Source: JAMQPK01 sp963761975 (lineage in GTDB: Bacteria > Acidobacteriota > Vicinamibacteria > Vicinamibacterales > JAMQPK01). Taken from it: a stretch of DNA of 64,000 nucleotides. Of the stretch, positions 49,861 to 58,474 are shown piece after piece (positions within the stretch are counted from its first letter, which is position 1; every line of letters begins with the position of its first letter). The stretch is taken from assembly GCA_963761975.1 (NCBI GenBank), contig CAVXIR010000002.1, positions 310,001 through 374,000 of the forward strand. The letters run 5' to 3'. A model generated the notes under the pieces. The model did not search any database and was not told where the DNA came from. It saw only the letters and a list, made by a program, of their open reading frames with translations. The position numbers were made by a program, and so were the translations under genes.

Positions 49861-51202
49861 CCCTTCGTAACAGCGGCGCAAACGTGCGGGGGTCGTAACC
49901 GGAAGGGTTCTCCAGCTGCTGAAACAGGCGATCCAGTGCGGCCCGTGCGGCGGCTGGATCGATCTCCTTGTTCTGACTCAGCGCGCCGATCAATGTTTCA
50001 AGCGACATGGCCGCCTGCTCGGCCGAGCGCTCACCCGCCATCGAAATCCGTTCGGCGTCTTCGGCAATCGCGCGAACGTATTGGATCGTCCGATTGCGGT
50101 CGACAGGCGCCGATGCAAGCCGCCTTGCAACGGCGTCAAGCGACTGCTGAAGCGCGGCGGTTGCAGCCGCGATACGAGGACGATCGGCTTGGAGTTTCGA
50201 GACCTCGGCCGCGACGTTCTGAATCTGCGATTCCAGAGTGTCTGCGCTTGCTGGATCGCTGACGCGCAGGACCAGGCGCGCGACGGCTGCCCTCGCGTGG
50301 TTCCACGGCGGGTTGCCCGGACGGCGGTCGCGATAGCCGATCTCCTGACGCCAGCTGTTTTCGGCGCGAGTCAGCGAATGGTGGCAGGAAAAGCAGTCGA
50401 GCTCGGAATACTCAGGCCACACAATGGTCTTCGAACGTTGTGAAAGCCGCTCGAGCCCCTCGCGTAACTGAACGATTTGCCCGACACTCCACGATCGCAC
50501 GTTCTGCCAGGGGTCTCCGGAGCGCCAGTGCCGCGGCATGGCGGCGCTGAACGCCTCGAGATCGAACACGAGATCGGGATGCCCCGCCGCAATCATCTCG
50601 TGATCGACCGACTTGTCGGGACCCCCGATATGACACGATGTGCACCGCTCGGTCCGCCGTGCGAGATCTTTCGTGTCGTACATCCCGGCAGCAATCGACT
50701 GGGTATGCGTCCAGCCTTGCGTCGTATGAGGTCCGAGCCAGCCGCTTGCCGGCCCATGACACGCCTCGCAGCTCACGCCCTCGGCCGTGTACGACTTGGC
50801 GCGCTGCTGCGGCGGTGCGTCGACGGCATGACAGGCCAGACACTTCTGCTCCGCATCCGGCCGCCCGATGCCAAGAATTTTGACCATCCGGAGTGAGACC
50901 GGATTATTCAGGATCTCGGTCGCTCTTGCGTGCTTGTCCTGGACGATCCACGTGGTGTATTCGGTTTGAAGAATACGGCTCCCGGCGACCGGACGCACGC
51001 TGCCGTGGCAACTGGATGCCGCGCACGATCCGGGACCGGTGTAACTTCCAGCTGCAGGTGCTTGCCCGCCCGCACTCTGTGCGAACGCGGAAACGACTTG
51101 TGCCAAGGCGGGCGCAGAAATGTGCAGCGTCGTCGAAAACGCTGCACAGGCGAGAATGATGATCACGAAAATCGTCACGCACGCGGCGCATCGACGGTTC
51201 AT
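49841..51202 (-). CDS. Exported pentahaem c-type cytochrome (cytochrome c554-like)
   Basis: 453 residues. Signal peptide (MNRRCAACVTIFVIIILACAAFS...PALA). Haem sites: an unusual CAASSCH (Cx4CH), then CLACH, CEACH, CTSCH and CFSCHH, so five c-haems; extra histidines (HARATEI, HTQSIAAGMYD, HEMIAAGHPD) can serve as distal ligands. The first half (GPGSCAASSCHGSVRP, TTWIVQDKHARA) resembles cytochrome-c554-type proteins; the last ~150 residues are helical and haem-free. The start is at 51202, 16 bases from the divergent NuoEF fusion. Likely periplasmic electron carrier for the adjacent redox complex. Confidence 0.85.
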   Translation of the reverse strand: MNRRCAACVTIFVIIILACAAFSTTLHISAPALAQVVSAFAQSAGGQAPAAGSYTGPGSCAASSCHGSVRPVAGSRILQTEYTTWIVQDKHARATEILNNPVSLRMVKILGIGRPDAEQKCLACHAVDAPPQQRAKSYTAEGVSCEACHGPASGWLGPHTTQGWTHTQSIAAGMYDTKDLARRTERCTSCHIGGPDKSVDHEMIAAGHPDLVFDLEAFSAAMPRHWRSGDPWQNVRSWSVGQIVQLREGLERLSQRSKTIVWPEYSELDCFSCHHSLTRAENSWRQEIGYRDRRPGNPPWNHARAAVARLVLRVSDPASADTLESQIQNVAAEVSKLQADRPRIAAATAALQQSLDAVARRLASAPVDRNRTIQYVRAIAEDAERISMAGERSAEQAAMSLETLIGALSQNKEIDPAAARAALDRLFQQLENPSGYDPRTFAPLLRRVTDLLR

Positions 51203-51218
51203 GAGGCGGATATAGTAT

Positions 51219-52937
51219 ATGCCGGTGACCACGGCGCCGCCGTCTTCCTCAGCGCATCGCTCTTCCATCTTCGACGAGCTGCGCGCGATTCAGCAGAGGC
51301 ACCGTTACCTGCCAGCGAGTGAACTGCGCACACTCGCCGATCGTCTCGACGTGCCGTTGTTCTACCTTCAGGGCCTCGCGAGCTTCTATCCACACTTCTA
51401 TCTGCAGCCGCCGTCTCGTGCCGAAGTGCGCGTCTGCGACGACATGAGCTGCCACTTGAACGGCAGCGGCTCGCTGCTGCGAGCGCTTGAAGGGCGGGCA
51501 GCTTCGCTCGGCCGGTCGGAGCTGAGCGTCCGGCCAGTGTCGTGTCTTGGCAGGTGCGATCTCGCCCCGGCAATCGTCGTGAACGATGCCATCTACGAAG
51601 GTGTCGCATTTGCCGATGCCGAACGGTTGATCGCAAACGCGCTGGATGGCACGCCGACACCACTGCACGTATGGCCTTCGCGAGTTCGTGTCGCGATCGA
51701 TCCGTACGAGACGCCGGCCGACCGATACGAAGTCGTAAAACGGCTCGCCACATCAGGCGACCGCGACGGCATCGTGACGGCGCTGAAGGCGAGTGCGCTT
51801 CGCGGGCTGGGAGGCGCAGGATTCCCCACCGGCATCAAGTGGGAGACGGTACGCAACGCATCAGGCCCCCAGAAGTACATCGTCTGCAACGCCGACGAGA
51901 GCGAGCCTGGCACGATCAAGGATCGCTACATCATGCGCCATGCGCCGCACCTGATCGTCGAGGGCATGATCGTGGCCGGCCTGGTCGTGGGAGCGACACA
52001 TGGAATCTTCTATATCCGGCATGAGTATCTCGAACAGGAACGGATCATCGAGGAAGAGATCCACGCTTGTTACGCGGCCGGTATTCTGGGCGAACGCGTA
52101 GCTGGATCGAGCTTCATGTTCGATCTCGAGGTCTTCGTCAGCCCTGGTGGATACATCTGTGGGGAGGAAAGCGCGCTGCTCGAGGCCATCGAAGGGAAAC
52201 GGGCAGAGCCGCGGAACAAGCCGCCATTTCCAGCATTGCAGGGGCTTTGGCAGAAGCCGACGGTCATCAACAACGTCGAGACGTTTGCCTTTGCCACGGC
52301 CATCCTCGCGCGTCGTGCGGATTGGTACAAAGCGCAGGGTGTGAACGGCGCCGCCGGATCCAAATTCATCGGTGTCAGCGGCCACGTCAAATCGCCCGGT
52401 GTGTTTGAAATTCCCATGGGAATTACCTACCGGCACTTGATTTACCAGCATGCGGGCGGACCGCTCGACGGCCATCAAATCAAAGCGTTTGCGCCATCCG
52501 GGCCTGCGGGCGGTTATCTGCCGGCATCATCGCTCGACTTGCCTATCGACTGGGCGGCGATGCAGAAGGCGGGCTCGACGGTCGGGTCGGGCGCCGTCGT
52601 TGTCTGCGACGAACGTGCCTGCATGCTCGACATGGCGCTGAACGCCGTCCGGTTCTTCCGCAATGAATCGTGCGGCAAGTGCGTTCCCTGCCGGGTCGGT
52701 TCGGCGAAGCTCACCGAGATGCTGGCCGGATGGACGCGAGGCGAGCCTGGGCCGTCCGACGGCGCGTTGATGGATGAGCTGGCGCACGCGCTCCGATTGA
52801 CATCGATCTGCGGCCTGGGGCAGGTCGTGCCGGCACCCATTCAAACGGTGCTCACGCACTTTGGACCCGAAGTCGATGCGCACCTGACGGCCCGGCGATG
52901 TCCCGCGGGTGTCTGTTTCACACCTGGGCGCGCGTGA
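51219..52937 (+). CDS. NuoE-NuoF fusion: NADH-oxidising diaphorase subunit
   Basis: 572 residues. Residues 1-140 are a thioredoxin-like 2Fe-2S domain (NuoE) with Cys73, 78, 109 and 113. Residues ~150-560 are NuoF: NAD/FMN-binding LGGAGFPTGIKWE and CNADESEPGTIKDR, VSPGGYICGEESALLEAIEGKR, and a 4Fe-4S site CGKCVPC (~484-490) plus SIC (~531). All cofactor ligands are present, so NADH oxidation is expected. The same fusion order occurs in hydrogenase HoxF and NAD-linked formate dehydrogenase subunits. No nuoH/J/K/L/M/N, hydrogenase or formate-dehydrogenase genes are adjacent. The stop overlaps the next ATG by one base. Confidence 0.92.
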   Translation: MPVTTAPPSSSAHRSSIFDELRAIQQRHRYLPASELRTLADRLDVPLFYLQGLASFYPHFYLQPPSRAEVRVCDDMSCHLNGSGSLLRALEGRAASLGRSELSVRPVSCLGRCDLAPAIVVNDAIYEGVAFADAERLIANALDGTPTPLHVWPSRVRVAIDPYETPADRYEVVKRLATSGDRDGIVTALKASALRGLGGAGFPTGIKWETVRNASGPQKYIVCNADESEPGTIKDRYIMRHAPHLIVEGMIVAGLVVGATHGIFYIRHEYLEQERIIEEEIHACYAAGILGERVAGSSFMFDLEVFVSPGGYICGEESALLEAIEGKRAEPRNKPPFPALQGLWQKPTVINNVETFAFATAILARRADWYKAQGVNGAAGSKFIGVSGHVKSPGVFEIPMGITYRHLIYQHAGGPLDGHQIKAFAPSGPAGGYLPASSLDLPIDWAAMQKAGSTVGSGAVVVCDERACMLDMALNAVRFFRNESCGKCVPCRVGSAKLTEMLAGWTRGEPGPSDGALMDELAHALRLTSICGLGQVVPAPIQTVLTHFGPEVDAHLTARRCPAGVCFTPGRA

Positions 52938-55120
52938 TGGCAGATCTCATCAAACTGACGATCGACGGGAGAGAGGTCGAGGTCCCGAGAGGCACGACGA
53001 TCTTTGATGCGGCGCGCCTGCACGGGATTCCGATTCCGACCTTGTGCCATCAGCAAAACCAGACGCCCGTCGGCGTCTGTCGTGTGTGTGTCGTCGACGT
53101 CGGGGCGCGTGTCTATGCCGCCTCGTGCATCCGCGAATGCGATCCCGGCATGAATGTGAAGACCGCCGTGCCGGGCGTACAGAAAGCCCGGTCAGCGCTC
53201 GTCGAGCTGCTCATGGCCGATCATCCGGCCCCTTGCCTCCGCCAGCAAAACAGCGGCGATTGCGAGCTCGAGACGCTTGCCGCCGAGCTGTCGGTGTTGG
53301 CCCCGCGCTATCCGCGGCGTCTTTCATCAAGGGGCAGAGACGATTCGTCGTTGTCTATTGCCGTCGATCACGAGTCGTGCATCCTTTGCGACCGCTGCAT
53401 CCGCGGCTGCGACGATGTGAAGAAGAACCTTGTGATTGGCCGAACAGGCAAAGGCGCTGACGCAGGTGTCGCGTTCGATCTGAACACTCCGATGGGCTCG
53501 TCGACGTGCGTGTCATGCGGCGAGTGCATGGTCTCGTGCCCGACCGGCGCGCTGACGAACAAGCGCGTCGTGGGCACCGAGCTTGGTGGCGGCGAGCCAC
53601 TGCGGGCGGAGGAACTCCTCGAACTGCCGATGTTCGAGGGCGTGTCAGGTACGTTCCTCGAGTTGAATCAGGGCGCGGTCGTGAAGCGCCATTTCAAGGC
53701 AGGCGACATCATCTGTCGCGAGGGAGAGTTTGGATCGACGGCGTTCTACATCACCGAAGGATCCGTCGATGTGTTCCTCACGACCCCGATCAAGCACGTC
53801 AAGCAGGAAAGCGCGTCGAGCGGCTGGTTCAGCCGGATTCGAAGCATGCTCGCCGATCGCGAAGAGCACACGCGCTCGGAGGAGACAGGGTCGCGTTGGA
53901 TTCCCATCGATGCGCCGGTCGATCTCCCGTACGACAATCCGATTGCACGTCTCGGCCCGGGCGATCTGTTCGGCGAGATGACGTGCATGAGCTTTCATCC
54001 GCGCTCGGCCACGGTGCGTGCCGCAACCGACTGCACCGCGCTCGAGATGCTGCGGAACGTGCTCGACATCCTTCAGAAAAACAAGACGTTCCGTGCCAGG
54101 CTCGATGACACCTACAGACGAAGGGCGCTGGAGAATCATATGCGCAGCGTCCCGGTGCTGGCTGGCCTTTCAGCCGAGTTCGTCGAGTACCTGCGATCCC
54201 GGGTCGAGCTGATTCGATACTCGCCTGGCCAGGTGATCGTCCGGCAGGGCGATCCAGCCGATTCTTTCTATCTGGTCCGCCTGGGCTTCGTGAAAGTCAC
54301 CGAGGCGCATCTCGGCGGCGATCTCGTGCTGGCCTACATCCCTCGCGGCGGGTATTTCGGCGAAATCGGCCTGTTGGGCGGCGGCGTGCGAACCGCGACC
54401 TGCAGCGCACTCGATCATGTTGAAGCTGTGAGAATCTCCGGCGAGGACTTCCGCCGGATGATCGACACGTTCCCGGCCATCCGCGCGCATTTCGAGCGTA
54501 TCGCGCACGAGCGCCTAGCGCAGAACCGCGCGCGACAGCAGACGACCGGCTCGGTCGAGCTCACCGATTTTCTCGCGCAGGGACTGATGGAGGCGCAAAG
54601 CCTGCTCGTGCTCGATCTCGAGAAGTGCACGCGGTGCGATCAGTGCGTGAACGCGTGCGCGGACGCGCACGATGGTGTGACAAGGCTCGTTCGCGAAGGT
54701 CTGCGGTTCGACAAGTATCTCGTCGCGACGTCGTGCCGTCAGTGCCGCGATCCCCTGTGCATGGTGGGCTGTCCGGTCGGGTCGATCCGGAGGCGAAACT
54801 CGCTCGAAGTCATCATCGAAGACTGGTGCATCGGCTGCGGACTCTGTGCGAGCAACTGTCCGTACGGGAACATTTCGATGCATTCGTTTGCCGTCGACAC
54901 AGCCGACCCGGAGCATCCAGCACGGCCAAAGGCGGCGACCCGGCGAAAAGCCACCGGCTGTGATTTGTGCACCGAGCACGCCGAACCGAGCTGCGTGTAT
55001 GCGTGCCCGCACGATGCGGCGCATCGCGTCGAGCCCCTGACATTTTTCGGCTCGAAGTTCGGGCTGTCGCAAGGGGAGTCGAAAGGCCTGACGTCGACGG
55101 TGGACGAAACGAGCAAGTAG
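52937..55120 (+). CDS. NuoG-like ferredoxin / tandem cyclic-nucleotide-binding / HybA-like iron-sulfur fusion
   Basis: 727 residues. In order: 2Fe-2S ferredoxin (Cys37, 48, 51, 64); His-Cys3 4Fe-4S site of NuoG type (HPAPCLRQQNSGDCE, 96-109); 2x[4Fe-4S] ferredoxin (CILCDRCIRGC 148-158; CVSCGECMVSCP 191-202); first cyclic-nucleotide-binding domain (~233-395, broken by a ~45-residue insert) with phosphate-binding cassette FGEM...RSATV; second such domain (~405-515) with FGEIGLL...RTATC; then a DmsB/HybA-like four-cluster domain (CTRCDQCVNAC, CRQCRDPLCMVGCP, CIGCGLCASNCP, CDLC...CVYACP). I know of no characterised protein with this order. It should carry electrons between the NuoEF fusion and the membrane cytochrome under nucleotide control. 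Confidence 0.85.
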   Translation: MADLIKLTIDGREVEVPRGTTIFDAARLHGIPIPTLCHQQNQTPVGVCRVCVVDVGARVYAASCIRECDPGMNVKTAVPGVQKARSALVELLMADHPAPCLRQQNSGDCELETLAAELSVLAPRYPRRLSSRGRDDSSLSIAVDHESCILCDRCIRGCDDVKKNLVIGRTGKGADAGVAFDLNTPMGSSTCVSCGECMVSCPTGALTNKRVVGTELGGGEPLRAEELLELPMFEGVSGTFLELNQGAVVKRHFKAGDIICREGEFGSTAFYITEGSVDVFLTTPIKHVKQESASSGWFSRIRSMLADREEHTRSEETGSRWIPIDAPVDLPYDNPIARLGPGDLFGEMTCMSFHPRSATVRAATDCTALEMLRNVLDILQKNKTFRARLDDTYRRRALENHMRSVPVLAGLSAEFVEYLRSRVELIRYSPGQVIVRQGDPADSFYLVRLGFVKVTEAHLGGDLVLAYIPRGGYFGEIGLLGGGVRTATCSALDHVEAVRISGEDFRRMIDTFPAIRAHFERIAHERLAQNRARQQTTGSVELTDFLAQGLMEAQSLLVLDLEKCTRCDQCVNACADAHDGVTRLVREGLRFDKYLVATSCRQCRDPLCMVGCPVGSIRRRNSLEVIIEDWCIGCGLCASNCPYGNISMHSFAVDTADPEHPARPKAATRRKATGCDLCTEHAEPSCVYACPHDAAHRVEPLTFFGSKFGLSQGESKGLTSTVDETSK

Positions 55121-55121
55121 C

Positions 55122-56015
55122 GTGCTTATCGATCGCACACATCAGACGTGGGCTATTGCGAGCGGCATCGCGTTCACGGTCGCCGCCGTTGGGTATGCGG
55201 GCTCGGTGGCCGGGTCCGATCGGCCGTGGAGCGGTGGGTCCGCCATCGGGCTGACCTACGGCATCGCCGGGTTCGCGATGATGGTGTTTGCGGGACTGCT
55301 TGCCGCACGAAAGAAGGTGCCGATCTGGCGAGTGGGAAGGGCGCAGACGTGGATGCGAGGGCACCTCTGGCTGGGGCTGCTGAGCTTCCCGCTCATTCTT
55401 TTTCACGCGGGCCTGGTATTCGGAGGGTCACTCACCCGGTTGATGATGTGGACCTTCGTCGTCGTCGTCATCAGCGGTGTCGTGGGCGCGGCGTTGCAGC
55501 ACTACCTGCCGAGACTGATGTTCGTGCGGGTGCCGATGGAGACCATCTTCGAACAGATTCCGCATGTTCGTACCCAGCTTCTGGTCGAAGCCGACGGTAT
55601 CGTGTCGGACGCCTGTGGCGCGCTGGCCGTGGTGACAAATCCCGAGGCCGAGCGTACCCAGGCCTCTGCGTCGAAGCTGCAGACCGCCGTGCGAATCGAT
55701 GCAGACGACTCGGCGCCGCTGCGCGAGTTCTACATGCGCGAGATGCGGCCGTTTATCGCCGAGCCGGAGAAGGACCATCCGCTCGCGGAGAAGGCGCACG
55801 CCGATCAGGTGTTTGCGAAACTACGTACGTTCGTCCCGCCGGCGTTTCACACGCCGCTCGGCGACCTCGAGAACATCTGCGAGGAGGAACGGCAGCTCAG
55901 CCGCCAGCGCAGGATGCACGCGTGGCTGCACGGATGGCTGCTGACGCACATTCCCCTGTCTTTCGCGCTGCTCGTGCTGGCCATCATTCACATTGTGACG
56001 GCACTGAGGTACTGA
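55122..56015 (+). CDS. Membrane cytochrome-b-like protein
   Basis: 297 residues with five predicted membrane helices: ~10-30 (AIASGIAFTVAAVGYAGSV), ~40-62 (IGLTYGIAGFAMMVFAGLL), ~84-106 (HLWLGLLSFPLILFHAGLV), ~110-130 (MMWTFVVVVISGVVGAAL) and ~275-296 (PLSFALLVLAIIHIVTAL). Histidines in helix 3 (RGHLWLGLL, LFHAGL), after helix 4 (LQHYLP) and around helix 5 (WLHGWLLTHIPLS, AIIHIVT) could coordinate two b-haems. A ~120-residue soluble segment lies between helices 4 and 5. Starts GTG one base after the previous stop. Presumed membrane exit for electrons from the iron-sulfur fusion protein; no close family recognised. Confidence 0.72.
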   Translation: MLIDRTHQTWAIASGIAFTVAAVGYAGSVAGSDRPWSGGSAIGLTYGIAGFAMMVFAGLLAARKKVPIWRVGRAQTWMRGHLWLGLLSFPLILFHAGLVFGGSLTRLMMWTFVVVVISGVVGAALQHYLPRLMFVRVPMETIFEQIPHVRTQLLVEADGIVSDACGALAVVTNPEAERTQASASKLQTAVRIDADDSAPLREFYMREMRPFIAEPEKDHPLAEKAHADQVFAKLRTFVPPAFHTPLGDLENICEEERQLSRQRRMHAWLHGWLLTHIPLSFALLVLAIIHIVTALRY

Positions 56016-56016
56016 G

Positions 56017-57285
56017 GTGGCAGGCCGAACCCGTACAGCGAAAGCCCTCGCGCAGCGGATCGATCTGAACTACTTCAAGCGCTCGCACCCGTTCAGGCGC
56101 TGGAAGCTCGTTCTGTCGATGGCGGTGCCCGCGCTCGTGCTGTTGTGGCTGGGCGGGATGGCGGCCGGCGGCTCGAAGGCGGCGTACAGCAGCGGCCCGG
56201 TTTCCGCAGCCCATCAGGTATTTGGCGACAAATGCGAGCGCTGCCACGTCACCCAGTCGCGCACGTTTCGCGCGCACGTGACCGATAACATGTGTGTGTC
56301 GTGCCACGACGCACCGGCGCACAAGTCGAACCAGACGTTCGCCCCGGCCTGCGGATCGTGTCATCTCGACCATCGTGGCGCGATCCGTCTGGCGGCGACC
56401 GCCGACCGCGACTGCGAGCAGTGCCATCTCGATCTCAATACGACGACCGGGCGGCTGACGGTGGCGAAAACGGTCGGCGCGTTCAACCATGCGCATCCCG
56501 AGTTCGCCGCAAAGCGCGAAGGAGCCCGAGACAGGGCGGCATTGAAGTTTAATCACGAAGTTCACATGAAGCCCGGGCTGCGGGGGCCGCAGGGTGCCGC
56601 CCAGATCGAGTGCGTGACGTGCCATGAGCCGGCGAATCAGCCCGGTGCGCCGTCACACGCCGAGCCTGGGCTGAGGCGGGCCAGGCCGCGCGAGACAATG
56701 TCGCCCGTGACGTACGCAAGAAACTGCGCGTCGTGTCATCCGTTGTACTTCGATCCCTTGATCGACGCGGTCGCGCCGCACGAGACACCCGAGAAAGTGC
56801 AGGCGATGGTGGCCCAGGCGTTGACAGAGTTCATCGCCGTAAATCCCGATCGAATCGGAAAACCCGATCCGGTGCGCGGTCGGATACCCGTGAACTTCCC
56901 GGAACCCATGCCGCAGGTACGCACTGCGGCGGAGTGGATCGAGGCACGTACAGCCAGCGTCGAGCGACTGCTCTGGTCGAAGACGTGTGCGGAATGTCAC
57001 ACGATCGAAAGGCAGACGCCAGTCGTGACACGGGTTGTGCCGACGAACGTTTCCAAAGGCTGGATGCCGCATGCGCGGTTCGATCATGCCGCGCACCAAA
57101 TGACGGACTGCACCTCATGTCATGCTGCCGGGACCAGCCGGGACACATCCGACGTGCTGATGCCGTCGATGGCGACGTGCCAGCAGTGTCACAAACCCAC
57201 TCGAGGCGCCGAATCACGGTGCTTCGAGTGCCACGATACCACGATTGGGCTGCCGCCAAGCCGGCGAGGCCCCGTTTCCATCTGA
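56017..57285 (+). CDS. Membrane-anchored decahaem c-type cytochrome
   Basis: 422 residues. An N-terminal anchor (KLVLSMAVPALVLLWLGGMAAGG, ~30-52) is followed by ten CxxCH motifs: CERCH, CVSCH, CGSCH, CEQCH, CVTCH, CASCH, CAECH, CTSCH, CQQCH, CFECH. Spacing with paired histidines (FNHEVHMKPGL, FDHAAHQMTDC) is typical of bis-histidine haems in cytochrome-c7/c3-like modules. GTG start one base after the cytochrome-b-like gene. It should accept electrons on the periplasmic side and pass them to soluble carriers such as the pentahaem protein encoded divergently at 49841. Confidence 0.88.
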   Translation: MAGRTRTAKALAQRIDLNYFKRSHPFRRWKLVLSMAVPALVLLWLGGMAAGGSKAAYSSGPVSAAHQVFGDKCERCHVTQSRTFRAHVTDNMCVSCHDAPAHKSNQTFAPACGSCHLDHRGAIRLAATADRDCEQCHLDLNTTTGRLTVAKTVGAFNHAHPEFAAKREGARDRAALKFNHEVHMKPGLRGPQGAAQIECVTCHEPANQPGAPSHAEPGLRRARPRETMSPVTYARNCASCHPLYFDPLIDAVAPHETPEKVQAMVAQALTEFIAVNPDRIGKPDPVRGRIPVNFPEPMPQVRTAAEWIEARTASVERLLWSKTCAECHTIERQTPVVTRVVPTNVSKGWMPHARFDHAAHQMTDCTSCHAAGTSRDTSDVLMPSMATCQQCHKPTRGAESRCFECHDTTIGLPPSRRGPVSI

Positions 57286-57314
57286 ATGAGTTGACGAATT
57301 AAGAGGGGTTTTTC

Positions 57315-58385
57315 ATGAAAGCCATTGTCGTGAAGCCGGGCGTCAAAGACTCGATTCACATGCGCGACATGCCCGATCCGAAGCTGAAGGCGGATCAGGT
57401 TGCGGTAAAGATGGTTCGCGTGGGGCTCTGTGGCACCGATGCCGAGATCAATCACGGTCTGTACGGAAAAGCGCCCGAAGGGGATGAGTACCTGATCCTC
57501 GGCCACGAAAACTTCGGCGTGGTCGAAGAGGTCGGCAAGAACGTGAAGGGCTTCAAGGCCGGCGACCTGGTCGTTTCGACGGTGCGGCGCCCCTGCAAGT
57601 GCCACACGTGCAAGGCCGGCGAGAACGACATGTGCCAGGAAGGCGCCTACCAGGAGCGCGGCATCATGGGCCGGCACGGGTTCATGGCCCAGTACTACGT
57701 GGAGTCGCCGCAATGGCTCAACAAGATCCCAAAGACGGTTGGTGACATCGGCGTGCTGCTCGAGCCGATGTCGGTTGTCGAGAAGGGCCTCGATCACGCG
57801 TATCTTATGCAGCAGCGGCTCGAGTGGAAGCCAAAAACCGGATTGGTGCTGGGCGGCGGTCCCATCGGGTTGCTTGCGGCGGCGGTGATGCGGGCGCGTG
57901 GTCTCGACACGCACGTGGTCGGGCGCGAGACCGAGGACGACTTGCGTGCACAACTAGCGAAGAAGATGGGCGCGAAGTACCACTGCCTGGTCAAGAAGAC
58001 CGTGCTCGACGTGCACAAGGAGATACCGCCGATTGACATCGCCATTGAGGCAACCGGTGTCGCGACCGTTGCCTTTCACGGAATGCAGGTCCTTGGTCGC
58101 AACGGCGTATTGTGTCTGCTCAGTGTCACCGGGGGGTCGAAGAGCTCAGATCAGCCGATCGAAAAGATCAACCAGCAGCTCGTCCTTGGCAATCAGGTCG
58201 TGTTCGGCAGTGTCAACGCCAATCCGCGGCATTTTGCCATGGGCGTGAAGGATTTCACGATTATCGAAAAGAAATGGCCGGGTGTGCTGAAGCAGCTCAT
58301 CACGACACAGCTTCCGTGGGATCAGTACAACAACTGGTTCGGTCAGCGGGGATCTGGAATAAAGACGACGCTGGAGATTTCTTGA
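57315..58385 (+). CDS. Zinc-dependent glucose 1-dehydrogenase-like alcohol dehydrogenase
   Basis: 356 residues of the medium-chain dehydrogenase superfamily, glucose-dehydrogenase (Gdh) subgroup. Catalytic zinc ligands GLCGTD (~Cys39) and GHENFG (His/Glu ~64-65); structural-zinc-like cysteines in CKCHTCKAGENDMC; EPMSVVEKGLDHA; NAD(P) loop VLGGGPIGLLAAAVM; and the C-terminus LVLGNQVVFGSVNANPRHF, characteristic of this subgroup. Oxidises glucose or a related aldose. Located 30 bp after the decahaem gene on the same strand; the NADH it makes could feed the diaphorase unit, though that is inference. GAGGGG precedes the ATG. Confidence 0.87.
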   Translation: MKAIVVKPGVKDSIHMRDMPDPKLKADQVAVKMVRVGLCGTDAEINHGLYGKAPEGDEYLILGHENFGVVEEVGKNVKGFKAGDLVVSTVRRPCKCHTCKAGENDMCQEGAYQERGIMGRHGFMAQYYVESPQWLNKIPKTVGDIGVLLEPMSVVEKGLDHAYLMQQRLEWKPKTGLVLGGGPIGLLAAAVMRARGLDTHVVGRETEDDLRAQLAKKMGAKYHCLVKKTVLDVHKEIPPIDIAIEATGVATVAFHGMQVLGRNGVLCLLSVTGGSKSSDQPIEKINQQLVLGNQVVFGSVNANPRHFAMGVKDFTIIEKKWPGVLKQLITTQLPWDQYNNWFGQRGSGIKTTLEIS

Positions 58386-58411
58386 CCGGGATCGCATCGA
58401 GCGGCCCGCTC

Positions 58412-58466
58412 GACAGGAGTGCTAGAAGTATTTTCTTGAAAGAGAATTCTCCTGGTCTCCTGTTAG
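58412..58466. repeat. 8-mer array with inverted arm (AGGAGATT family)
   Basis: CGACAGGAGTGCTAG, centre TATTTTCTTGAAAGAGAATT, then CTCCTGGT/CTCCTGTT. Fourth member of the AGGAGATT family, between two convergent genes. Confidence 0.7.
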
Positions 58467-58474
58467 TTCCACCG

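Noticed and set aside
51219..55120. NAD-linked formate dehydrogenase or bidirectional hydrogenase
   Set aside because: No molybdopterin catalytic subunit or NiFe subunit is adjacent; only the diaphorase-like half matches.
51219..56015. A complex I (nuo) operon
   Set aside because: NuoE, NuoF and NuoG-like parts are present but no nuoA/B/C/D/H/I/J-N genes, and NuoG lacks its molybdopterin-like half.
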